DNA from: Thermoanaerobaculales bacterium
GTDB lineage: Bacteria; Acidobacteriota; Thermoanaerobaculia; Thermoanaerobaculales; Sulfomarinibacteraceae
Length of the DNA: 64,000 nucleotides
Reading direction: 5' to 3'
NCBI GenBank assembly: GCA_025456145.1
Contig: JALOLD010000018.1
Location: 1 to 64,000, forward strand
The first letter of the stretch is position 1. Each line of letters opens with the position of its first letter. The notes below the pieces were generated by a model, which saw nothing but the letters and a program-made list of their open reading frames with translations, was not told the DNA's origin and made no database searches. Below, in pieces: positions 8,712 to 16,512 of this stretch. The position numbers were made by a program, and so were the translations under genes.

Positions 8712-8918
8712 ATGATCGAACGACCCGACCCGATCCGGTGCACCTACTGCGGCTCGATTTCCGACTGGTCGTCGGAGCGCACCGACGCCACCATGCTCGG
8801 TGAGGAGCACGCCTGCTCGAGCTGCGGCCGGCAGACCTCGTCCTGGGACGAGGAGATCGCCCAGCGCCTCGAGCCCGGTCAGAGCATGGGCTGGCTCGAG
8901 GTCGACCCGATCTACTGA
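8712..8918 (+). CDS. Small zinc-ribbon protein
   Basis: 68 residues with two CxxC knuckles (CTYCGS and CSSCGR) 24 residues apart and an acidic tail (SMGWLEVDPIY). A good Shine-Dalgarno (GGAGGG) sits six bases before the ATG, and a TAGCGT -10 lies at 8679-8684. The four cysteines fit a single zinc ribbon; the family is not recognised. The position 50 bases upstream of the GHKL-transglutaminase gene, and downstream of the palindrome at 8603, makes it the possible first gene of that cluster, although the next gene appears to have its own promoter. Confidence 0.7.
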   Translation: MIERPDPIRCTYCGSISDWSSERTDATMLGEEHACSSCGRQTSSWDEEIAQRLEPGQSMGWLEVDPIY

Positions 8919-8956
8919 CCCGGCTCCGGCCGCCGGACCCCGAACGACCCGCCGCG

Positions 8957-8962
8957 TACACT
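8957..8962 (+). promoter_or_regulatory. -10 element (TACACT) of GHKL-transglutaminase gene
   Basis: TACACT-CAAGAG-GTG: seven bases from the last T is the first base of the GTG start at 8969, predicting a leaderless mRNA. Confidence 0.55.
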
Positions 8963-8968
8963 CAAGAG

Positions 8969-11731
8969 GTGACCACTGCGGACGAGTTCCGGCGGCGCGC
9001 CGCCTTCGAGGCGGGGCGCTACGGCGGCGGCGAGTGGGTCTTTCTCCGCGAGCTGCTGCAGAACGCCCGCGACGCCGGCGCGTCGCGGGTCGACCTCACC
9101 GTCGAGCGGCGGGACGGCGTCGACCGGGTCGTCTGCGCCGACGACGGCTGCGGGATGAGCTTCGACCACGCCCGCCGCTACCTGTTCACGCTCTACGCGT
9201 CGTCCAAGACAGGCCGTCGAGACATGGCCGGACGGTTCGGCATCGGTTTCTGGTCGGTGCTGCGCTTCCAGCCCGACGAGCTGGTCGTCCGCTCGGCGCC
9301 GGCCGCCGGCGAGGGCTGGATGCTCCGGCTCGACGGCGAGCTCTCCCGGGCCGAGCGTGGCGGCTGCGACCGCCCCCGCGGCACCGAGGTCGAGCTGGTC
9401 CGGCGATCGCGCGGCGACGATCCGGTGGCGGCGGCCCGGCATGCCGTCGAGCGCGACGCCCGCCACCTGCGCCGGCTGCGGCCGGGCGACGAGATCCTCG
9501 AGGTGCGGCTCAACGGGCTCGCGGCGACCGCCGAGATCGCCCTCGACCCGCCGAGCCTCGAGCTCGCCCGACCCGGTAGGCGCGCGGCGGCGGCGCTCGC
9601 CGACCGGGCCCGCGTCGACCTGCTCGCCCACGGTCTGCGGATCCGCACCACCGCCACCCTCGACGAGCTCCTGACCGGCCCGGGCGACCGCCGCCGCCGG
9701 TTCGCCGGGGCCTCCCAGGGCCTGCTCCCGAGGGTCGTCCTCGACGGCCGCCGGCTGCGCGTGCTGATGGCCCGCGGCGACGCCCGGACCGACCGCGAGC
9801 TGCGCCGGCTGGTCGGCCTCGGCCACCGGGCGGTCCGCCGCCTGGTCCGTGGTCAGCTCGACCGCGAGGCCGGGCTCGGGCCGCTCGGCCGGGCCGCCGC
9901 CCGGCTTCGCGAGGTGACGCACACCCGCCGGGCCCGCTGGTGGGCGGCCGCCGCCGCGGGCGTCGTCGTCGTCGGTATCGGCCTCTGGCGGTGGGGAGCG
10001 GCGGCGCCGGGTGCCGTTCCGCGATCCGAGCCGTCCGGCGGTCTGCCGGCCGGGGCGCCCTCGGCGCCGATCGCCGTGCTCCGCGAGGCGGCTGCCGGCT
10101 CGTATCTCGGACCGGCCGTGGACGTCCTCGCACGCGACCCCGTCGCGCCGCCGCTGAGCTATCGTCCCGCCGAGGCACGCCCGATGCTGGCGCTGCTTCG
10201 GCTGACCGCGATCGACGACGGCGGCCGGGTCGTGCCGCCCCCGGCGACCGGCCCGCCCCACCCCTACGTCGGCGCCCGCTGCGCCGAGGCGTGCCTCGAG
10301 ATCGCCCTCGAGCTCGGGGGCGAGAAAGGTCCCCTCCGGCTGCCGGTGCCGACCGGGCACCTGCTCGACCCGGCGAGCCTGCGAATGAGCGGAGGCGCCG
10401 CGACCCTGCGCGCGGCGGATGACGGCGGGCCGGTGCTCGATCTCGACGGCGTTGTCCGTGGACGGCTCGAGTACCGCACCGGTCCGGTCGTCGAGACCGG
10501 TCCGCGGGTCGTCGGCCGGTGGCCCGAGCTCCCGCCGTCGGCGGTCCGGTTCGCCGAACGGCTCGTCGGGCTCGAGCCCGGTTCCGCGGCAACGGCGGCC
10601 CGCGACTGGGTGGCCCGACGGGTGGTGTACGACACCTCGGATGAGGTGGTCCGCCGTCACCGCGAGGCGGCGGTCGGGGGGGACGGCTTCGTCGCTCGCT
10701 GTCTGGCGGTCGGCGCCGGCGACTGCGACGTCCAGAGCGCCGTGCTCGCGGCCATCCTCCACCGGGCCGGCTTCGAGGTCCGGCTCGCGGTGGGCTTCGT
10801 GGGGGTCGGCGGCCGCGCCCTGCCCGGGCTCCACGCCTGGGTCGAGGTCCGGACCGGGGACGGCTGGCGGGAGGTCGACCCGAGCGGTGGCGGGCGCTCG
10901 ATCCCGGACGACGCGGGGAGCGGGACGGGTCCGGGCGACGAGGCGGCCCGCACCGACCCGCGGATCGCGGCGGCGTCCGGCTCGCGGCTCGTCTCGACGC
11001 CGGTCGTCCCGCTGCTCGCCGCCCTGGCCCTGGCGGCGACGACCGTGGTCGCCCTTCGCGCTCGCACCCGGCTGCGCGGCGCCGCCTGGGGCGAGTCGGC
11101 GGACCTCGCCGGGCTGCTGCGCGGCGCGCTGACCCGGCCGGAGGCCTTCGCCGAAGCGCCGGCGCTGTTCAGCCGGCGCGTCGTCCCGGTGCTCGGCGGC
11201 GCCGCCCTGAGCCTCGAGCGCGCCAACCGCCTCGCCCGCCGCGGCCGGCTGGTGGCCGGGAGCGGGAGCGGCCTCGCCCGGGCCGCGGCGGCGGCCGGCC
11301 GCGCGGTGGTCGACACCCGGCGTCCCGAGGGACGGGCGGTGGCGGCGGTGCTCGGCGCGGTCGATCTCGACCGCTGGGACGCGATCCGGGGTCGCGGCGC
11401 GACGCACCCGGTGTGCGCGGATCTGGTGAGGGCGGCGGCCGGCGTGGGGGAGTGTTGGGAGGTGCGGCTCGGCCCCGGACGAGGCGACGAGATCGAGGTT
11501 CTCGACGGCCGGGCGGCGGGTCTCGGTCGCTGCCGGATCGTCGCGGTGGACGGTGGGGGACGGCTCTGGCGGGGCGTCGCGTCCCTCGCCGAGCGGTCGC
11601 CCGCGGCGGCGGCGCTGCTGCTCGGCGAGTCGGTGTCGGAGCGGCTGCGGTGGCCCGCGGCCCGGTCGCGGCGGCTCGTGTCGAGGCTCGCGGCGGCGGC
11701 CCTCGCCGAGCGGCGGGAGCATCTCCGGTGA
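8969..11731 (+). CDS. GHKL (Hsp90-type) ATPase fused to membrane-embedded transglutaminase-like domain
   Basis: 920 residues from a leaderless GTG. Residues 1-110 form an HtpG/Hsp90-like GHKL ATP-binding module: N-box FLRELLQNARDAGA (Glu28, Asn32), G1 box DDGCGM (58-63), lid and G2 box GRFGIGF (88-94). A membrane helix follows at about 322-345 (WWAAAAAGVVVVGIGLWRW). The extracytoplasmic part carries a transglutaminase-like core with the full triad: Cys in GAGDCDVQSAVL (about 586), His in GLHAWVEVRTG (about 620) and Asp in REVDPSGGG (about 637). A second helix at about 675-697 returns the chain to the cytoplasm for a 220-residue tail of unknown fold. The layout suggests an ATP-dependent conformational switch inside the cell controlling a protease or amidase-like domain outside it. 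The stop overlaps the next gene's start by four bases (GTGA). Family-level precedent for the whole architecture is not known to me. Confidence 0.8.
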   Translation: MTTADEFRRRAAFEAGRYGGGEWVFLRELLQNARDAGASRVDLTVERRDGVDRVVCADDGCGMSFDHARRYLFTLYASSKTGRRDMAGRFGIGFWSVLRFQPDELVVRSAPAAGEGWMLRLDGELSRAERGGCDRPRGTEVELVRRSRGDDPVAAARHAVERDARHLRRLRPGDEILEVRLNGLAATAEIALDPPSLELARPGRRAAAALADRARVDLLAHGLRIRTTATLDELLTGPGDRRRRFAGASQGLLPRVVLDGRRLRVLMARGDARTDRELRRLVGLGHRAVRRLVRGQLDREAGLGPLGRAAARLREVTHTRRARWWAAAAAGVVVVGIGLWRWGAAAPGAVPRSEPSGGLPAGAPSAPIAVLREAAAGSYLGPAVDVLARDPVAPPLSYRPAEARPMLALLRLTAIDDGGRVVPPPATGPPHPYVGARCAEACLEIALELGGEKGPLRLPVPTGHLLDPASLRMSGGAATLRAADDGGPVLDLDGVVRGRLEYRTGPVVETGPRVVGRWPELPPSAVRFAERLVGLEPGSAATAARDWVARRVVYDTSDEVVRRHREAAVGGDGFVARCLAVGAGDCDVQSAVLAAILHRAGFEVRLAVGFVGVGGRALPGLHAWVEVRTGDGWREVDPSGGGRSIPDDAGSGTGPGDEAARTDPRIAAASGSRLVSTPVVPLLAALALAATTVVALRARTRLRGAAWGESADLAGLLRGALTRPEAFAEAPALFSRRVVPVLGGAALSLERANRLARRGRLVAGSGSGLARAAAAAGRAVVDTRRPEGRAVAAVLGAVDLDRWDAIRGRGATHPVCADLVRAAAGVGECWEVRLGPGRGDEIEVLDGRAAGLGRCRIVAVDGGGRLWRGVASLAERSPAAAALLLGESVSERLRWPAARSRRLVSRLAAAALAERREHLR

Positions 11732-13215
11732 GGTCCGACGAGCTGCTCGCGATCGACGTCGCCGCCGAGGTGGCGACGCTCTGCGCCACCCAGGTCCAGG
11801 GCCCGTGGCAGGTTCCGGCCGAGCTGGTGCGGCTCGCGGTCGCCCGGGGCGCCGCGCGGGTCGACGTCGACCGGGTCCGGGGTGGGCTGCGTCTGCGCTG
11901 CGCGGGTCGCCTCGCCGACCAGGGCGAGCTGCGCGACCTCGCCCTGGTGTTCGACCCGAAGGCCGAGCGCGGCGATCGCCAGGCCGCGATCTCGCGGTCC
12001 GAGGCGGCCGGTCTGCAGGCGCTGATGTGGGCGGCGGGCCAGCCCGGCGCCCGGCTCGTCATCGAGGTTTACTCGGGCGACGACTCGGCGGTCCTCGAGG
12101 TCCGGGACGCCGGGGTGCGGGTCGGGCGCGGCGCCGTGGCCGCTCCACCCGGGACCACGGTGGTCTGGCGGTGCCGGGGGATGCGGACGAGGCGGGCCCT
12201 CGCCTGGCTCGAGACCGCGTGCCGCTTCGTCCCGGTCCCGATCTCGGTCGCGGGGTGCGACCTGCCGCGCGGCTTCGAGGGCGGCCTCTACCGGATGCGG
12301 CTCGCCGGGCCGCTCGCGACCGAGCTCGCGATCACCGCCGCCGGCGACACCCCGTCGTTGTGGCTGCTCGAGCACGGCGTGCTGTCGGCGCGGGCGGTGG
12401 TGCCGGGCTACCCTGCGTTCTCGGCGGCGATCGAGCTGAGCGGCGTCGCACCACCCGCCTCGAGCGCGGATGCGCTGCGCGCGGCGGCCGACCCCTACCT
12501 CGCGGGTCTGCTCGACCAGGCGGCGAGGATGCTCGTGCTGCTCGTCGACCGGCTGCCGACCGTGGACGAGCCGGTGCGGACCCGTCTCACCTCGCTGCTG
12601 CTCGGCTTCGCGGTGCGCGACATCCTCCGGCACGAGATCGAGTCGCTCCCGGTCGTCGCGGTGCGCCGGGCCGGATCCCGGAGGTTCGTCACCCCGGCCC
12701 GTCTCGCCCGGTGGGCGCGCCGGCGGGGTGGGGTCGTGGTCGCGACCGAGCCCGGCCAGGCCGGCGGGGACCCGGCCGCGAGCCTGGTCGTCGAGGCGTC
12801 CACCGAGGAACGCGCGTTGCTGTCCGAGCTGCTCGACGTCCGGGTCGAGCGGGTCGGTCGCCGGACCGCCGCCGGCGAGCTCGCCGACCGGCTCCGCCGG
12901 GCCTGGTTCGCCGCGTCGTCGCGCCTCGGACCGGGCCCCATCGCGCCCGGTCGGCTGCGCGCCGACGAGCGCCGGTTGCTCGAGGCCGCGACGGCGGCCG
13001 GGGTCGGGCTCGCTCTCTGCCCGGGGCGCCGCCGGGCTCGGCGGCGCGGGGAGCACTGGCTGGTCGGGAGGGAGCGGCCGGAGGTTCGCGCGGCGGTCGC
13101 CGCGGTCGCCGAGGAGAGCTCGTGGCTCTACCCGGCGCTGCTCGCGATGATCGGCGAGGACGGCGGGGCGGGGGAGACCGTCCGCCGGGCGTGGGTCGGC
13201 GGTCTGGTCAGTTGA
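11728..13215 (+). CDS. Partner protein with degenerate GHKL-like N-terminal domain
   Basis: 495 residues from the GTG overlapping the upstream stop, so translation is coupled. Its N terminus aligns by eye with the ATPase module of the preceding gene: GPW-x5-ELVRLAVARGAARVDV here against GEW-x5-ELLQNARDAGASRVDL there, and AGLQALMWAAG against GIGFWSVLRF. The catalytic asparagine is a leucine (Leu36), and the DxGxG box (LRCAGRLADQ here) is lost, so ATP binding is unlikely. The remaining 380 residues have no recognised motif, no membrane helix and many Arg/Ala. I infer an inactive paralogue that pairs with the upstream ATPase, as pseudo-enzymes often do. The last eight bases overlap the convergent gene at 13208. 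Confidence 0.7.
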   Translation: MRSDELLAIDVAAEVATLCATQVQGPWQVPAELVRLAVARGAARVDVDRVRGGLRLRCAGRLADQGELRDLALVFDPKAERGDRQAAISRSEAAGLQALMWAAGQPGARLVIEVYSGDDSAVLEVRDAGVRVGRGAVAAPPGTTVVWRCRGMRTRRALAWLETACRFVPVPISVAGCDLPRGFEGGLYRMRLAGPLATELAITAAGDTPSLWLLEHGVLSARAVVPGYPAFSAAIELSGVAPPASSADALRAAADPYLAGLLDQAARMLVLLVDRLPTVDEPVRTRLTSLLLGFAVRDILRHEIESLPVVAVRRAGSRRFVTPARLARWARRRGGVVVATEPGQAGGDPAASLVVEASTEERALLSELLDVRVERVGRRTAAGELADRLRRAWFAASSRLGPGPIAPGRLRADERRLLEAATAAGVGLALCPGRRRARRRGEHWLVGRERPEVRAAVAAVAEESSWLYPALLAMIGEDGGAGETVRRAWVGGLVS

Positions 13216-13588
13216 CGATCTCGCACTCGTCGGCGTTCATGAGCATGGCGCTGGCCTGGGCGTCGGCCGGGTCGGCGACGATCATCGCGTGCTCGAAGGT
13301 CGCCCGGAGCAGGTCGGGCTCGACCCCGTCGGCGAGCAGCGCCCAGACGACGGCGGTCAGCAGCTCCTCCTGCATCTGACTCTGGACCTCGTCCCGCGAG
13401 GTGACGACGCCGCCGAAGATCGCGTTGTCGGCGCTGCCGCCGCGCGGGATGAGCACCGTCAGGCAGGCCCCGAGATCCTGCTGCTGCGCCCCCGGAGCGG
13501 TGCGGATCAGATCGACGAGCTTGCGCTCGAAGTCCGCGAACCAGCCGGGCCGCTCGCCGCTGCCGCCGTCGTCGTACAGGTCGCTCAT
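13208..13588 (-). CDS. Small acidic hypothetical protein
   Basis: 126 residues from the ATG at 13588, which has a GGGAG Shine-Dalgarno seven bases upstream; a longer frame to 13735 lacks one. Predicted cytosolic: no signal, no helix of membrane length. It looks mostly alpha-helical (FADFERKLVDLIRTAPGAQQ; QSQMQEELLTAVVWALLADG; LLRATFEHAMIVADPADAQA). No family recognised. It converges on the pseudo-GHKL gene with an eight-base overlap of coding ends. Confidence 0.65.
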   Translation of the reverse strand: MSDLYDDGGSGERPGWFADFERKLVDLIRTAPGAQQQDLGACLTVLIPRGGSADNAIFGGVVTSRDEVQSQMQEELLTAVVWALLADGVEPDLLRATFEHAMIVADPADAQASAMLMNADECEIVN

Positions 13589-13766
13589 CGTCGGCTCCCT
13601 TCGCCGGACGAACGCCGGATCGGCGCCGTCGATCAAGGGAAAGCACGAATCGTGCCGGATCGGGGAGCGCCCGGCCGCCGACCGGGGGAAGCGGCGCCGT
13701 TCCACTTCGGTACGGCCCGGTCGCCCGGGCCCCAACCCGGTACGCCGCCGCCGGCCGGCCGTCGCC

Positions 13767-16418
13767 TCAGGGGCTGAGACGGCGGCCGGGGCTGCGCGGC
13801 GGGGTCGTCGGCCGGACCAGGGTCTCCGCCTCCGCGATCGCCGTGCTCTGCGAGACCGCGCCGCCGACGACGAGCAGCCGGCCGTCAGCGGCGATCGTCG
13901 CGGTGTGAAAGCCGCGGGCCGCGCCGAGCGACGAACCGACCGACCACGCCATGGCCGCCGGGTCGAAGGTCTCGGTCCCCGCGATCGGGGCGCCCGAGTA
14001 GTCGAGACCGCCCGTGACCAAAACCAGGCCGTTGGCGAGCTTGGTCGCGGTCGCGCCCTGGCGGATCGTCCCGGTCGGACCGGCGATCGTCCAGCGGCCG
14101 TTGGCCGGGTTCCAGAGCAGCGTCATCGGCGCGTTGGCGATCCCGGCGAGCAGTACCCGGCCGTCGTCGAGGGCGACGGTGACCGGCATCTGCCAGTCGG
14201 CCGGCAGCGGCGCAGCCCGGCGGAGGGTGTCGGTCGCCGGGTCGAAGAGGGTCAGCTCGCGGGCGCCGGCGATGACCGCCCGGCCGTCGGCGAGGCTCGC
14301 CATACCGGGGTAGAGGCGCCGGCCGGCCAGGCTCCCGGCCACCGTCCAGGTCTCCGAGGCGGGGTCGAAGACCTCGACCTCGCGGACTTCGCCGTCGTGG
14401 GGCGAGGCGCTCCAGACGCCGCCCGCGACGAGCACCCGGCCGTCGTCGAGGGCGAGCAGGGAGTGCCCGGTACGATCGTGGCTGAGCTGACCGGTGACGG
14501 TCCAGGCGTCGATGGCCGGGTCGTAGATCTCGCTGTCGACCTCCTGCCCGGGCGTGCTTCCGACGACCAGCACCCGGCCGTCGGCGAGGAGCGCGGCCTG
14601 AACCATGCCGGCGGCGCCGCTCGGCGCCGCGGCCGGTGTCCAGGCGCCGGTCGAGGGGTCCCAGAGCTCGGCCGTCTGCGATCCGCCGCCGACGACGAGG
14701 ATCCGACCGTCGGCGAGGGCGACCGCGGCGTGCTGGGCGCGGGCGGCGGCGAGGGGCGCGGCGGCGACCCACTGCCAGCATCGGAAGTCGGTGCAGATCA
14801 GCAGGGCGCCGTCGTGCGAGCAGGTCGCGTCCTCGAGCTCGGCGGTGACGCTCCAGTCGAAGCTGCCGGTCGAGACGTAGGCGTGGCTCGCGGTGGTGTC
14901 GAAGGAGCTCGCGCCATCGCCGAAGACCCACCCGTACGAGGCCTCGCCCTCGCAGTTCGCCGTCTCGAGGCTGCCCGAGAAGGCGACCGGCTGGCCCGGC
15001 CAGCCGGTGGCGCTGACCGAGGCGTCGCACCACAGGGCGCAGCCCGAGCCGAGATCGGCGGTGAAGACCATCATCTCCGAGGCCCATCCGGTTGCGAGGT
15101 CGTGGATCGCCAGGTTGGTCGGGACGCCGTCGTAGCGCTTGGAGTCGGGGGCCGTACCATCGTCGAAGAAATCCCCCAGGTAGTAGAAGTCTCCGGCGTC
15201 GGCCTGGCCGCCCTGCTCGATCTCCTCGAGCCCGTCCGCCTCCATCAGCCTGAGCAGCTTGTGCTCGGTGTAGGAGTTGTCGTAGAGGGGCTCGCCGTTG
15301 TCGTCGACGCGGGCGTCGACGTGCCAGATCAGGACACCGTGCCGCGGGAGCTCGAGGTCGTTGCCGGCCCGGTTGCGGACCTGCGCCATGAAGTACTCGC
15401 CGGCCGGGTCGGTCATCGGGTCGCCGTGCATGAGCACCACTGCCTCGCCGGCCTCGGCCGACGGCAGGAGCGCGATCTCGTGGCTGTCCTGGTTGTAGAC
15501 CTCGGGCTCGATCCAGCCCAGCACCCACTTCGAAAAGCAGTTGTGGTCGCCCCAGTTGCCGTCCATCTGGTCGAGCCCGCCGAGGCCGCCCCGGGGACCG
15601 ATGCCGTCGTCGTAGTCGTAGTAGTCGGGCAGGCCGAGGGCGTGACCGGTCTCGTGGATCAGCACCTCGGGGCTGAACTCGCCCGGCCAGTCGTAGTTCT
15701 CCCACTGCCACGAGTAGGTTCCGATCCTCACTCCGTCGACCGTGAAGTCGTCGTTCCAGAAGCTCGTCTGGTAGCCCCACCAGAACTCCGCCCACTCGCC
15801 GTGCGGTCCGGTCCAGACCACCGCGAGGTAGTCGATGACGCCGTCGCCGTCGTTGTCGTAGCGCGCGAAGTCGTGCCCCTCTCCGTCGAAGTGAGCGATC
15901 ACCTCCTTGATCAGGCTCTGGCGCCCGATGTAGGACTCGTTGACGCTCTCCCGCGGGTAGGGCGTCGTGTACCAGCCGAGCACGGATCCCGAGATCTCGA
16001 GCTGGCCGTAGGACGAGCGCCGGTAGAACTCGGTCAGGCTCTCGTAGGGGAAGCCCGTCGGCTCGCCGTCGCCGAAGATCCGGTCCTCGACCACCGCCGG
16101 GTCGGTGACCCCCGGCATGTCGGCGAAGGCGACCAACAGGGTGAGGACCTCCGGGGCGCCGCTCGCCGGCAGGACCCCCGGCGCGTCGGGCAACGCCTTG
16201 GCGGAGGCGGCGCCCGCGCGGAGGCGCGCCGCGAGCTGGGGCGCCATCCGGTGGTTGCCGAACCCGCGGGCGGCCGCCACCCGGTCGGGCAGCGTGCCGT
16301 CGCTGCGATAGCGGGCGAGCTGCTCCGGGGTCGGCGGCTCGAGGGCGGACACAGGCGACGGTCCGAACACGACGAGGCCCGTCGCGAGAACGAGGGTGGC
16401 GGAGAGTCGTGCGTACAT
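13767..16418 (-). CDS. Secreted M6-family metalloprotease with PKD domain and seven kelch repeats
   Basis: 883 residues starting with a signal peptide (LVLATGLVVFGPSPVSA). The protease domain carries the zinc motif HETGHALGLPDYYD (about 253-266), the HExxHxxGxxD metzincin-like motif of M6 (immune inhibitor A-like) peptidases, preceded by a calcium-type loop DNDGDGVIDY. A PKD-like domain (YGWVFGDGASSFDTTASHAY) follows, then seven kelch blades of the form ADGR-I/V-LVVGG...DP-x-T-x-x-WT, enough for one complete propeller. It probably degrades or binds extracellular protein, with PKD and kelch modules for adhesion. An AGGAGG site lies seven bases before the ATG, and TAGAGT at 16436-16441 is a plausible -10. 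Confidence 0.9.
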   Translation of the reverse strand: MYARLSATLVLATGLVVFGPSPVSALEPPTPEQLARYRSDGTLPDRVAAARGFGNHRMAPQLAARLRAGAASAKALPDAPGVLPASGAPEVLTLLVAFADMPGVTDPAVVEDRIFGDGEPTGFPYESLTEFYRRSSYGQLEISGSVLGWYTTPYPRESVNESYIGRQSLIKEVIAHFDGEGHDFARYDNDGDGVIDYLAVVWTGPHGEWAEFWWGYQTSFWNDDFTVDGVRIGTYSWQWENYDWPGEFSPEVLIHETGHALGLPDYYDYDDGIGPRGGLGGLDQMDGNWGDHNCFSKWVLGWIEPEVYNQDSHEIALLPSAEAGEAVVLMHGDPMTDPAGEYFMAQVRNRAGNDLELPRHGVLIWHVDARVDDNGEPLYDNSYTEHKLLRLMEADGLEEIEQGGQADAGDFYYLGDFFDDGTAPDSKRYDGVPTNLAIHDLATGWASEMMVFTADLGSGCALWCDASVSATGWPGQPVAFSGSLETANCEGEASYGWVFGDGASSFDTTASHAYVSTGSFDWSVTAELEDATCSHDGALLICTDFRCWQWVAAAPLAAARAQHAAVALADGRILVVGGGSQTAELWDPSTGAWTPAAAPSGAAGMVQAALLADGRVLVVGSTPGQEVDSEIYDPAIDAWTVTGQLSHDRTGHSLLALDDGRVLVAGGVWSASPHDGEVREVEVFDPASETWTVAGSLAGRRLYPGMASLADGRAVIAGARELTLFDPATDTLRRAAPLPADWQMPVTVALDDGRVLLAGIANAPMTLLWNPANGRWTIAGPTGTIRQGATATKLANGLVLVTGGLDYSGAPIAGTETFDPAAMAWSVGSSLGAARGFHTATIAADGRLLVVGGAVSQSTAIAEAETLVRPTTPPRSPGRRLSP

Positions 16419-16459
16419 CGTTCCTCCTGCGGACGACTCTACACCGGATGGCCGGAAGA

Positions 16460-16490
16460 GGGCGCGGTGTCAGCGTGTCACACCGCGCCC
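16460..16490 (-). terminator. Perfect 11-bp hairpin at the end of the psp operon
   Basis: GGGCGCGGTGT (16460-16470) pairs without mismatch with ACACCGCGCCC (16480-16490) around a nine-base loop, 23 bases past the AAA+ stop. There is no U-tract, but it is well placed to end the six-gene operon before the M6 protease promoter. Confidence 0.5.
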
Positions 16491-16512
16491 GCGTCGGGCC
16501 TCGATCCGGGAT

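Noticed and set aside
5169-8810. Minus-strand open frame of about 1200 codons opposite the transporter gene
   Set aside because: It is the mirror of a gene with G/C at nearly every third position, its protein is low-complexity Arg/Asp/Gly/Val, and it has no ribosome site. The plus strand has recognisable domains.
8912-11722. Minus-strand open frame of 936 codons opposite the GHKL-transglutaminase gene
   Set aside because: Shadow reading rich in Arg/Ala/Gly/Pro; the plus frame carries catalytic motifs and a leaderless promoter.
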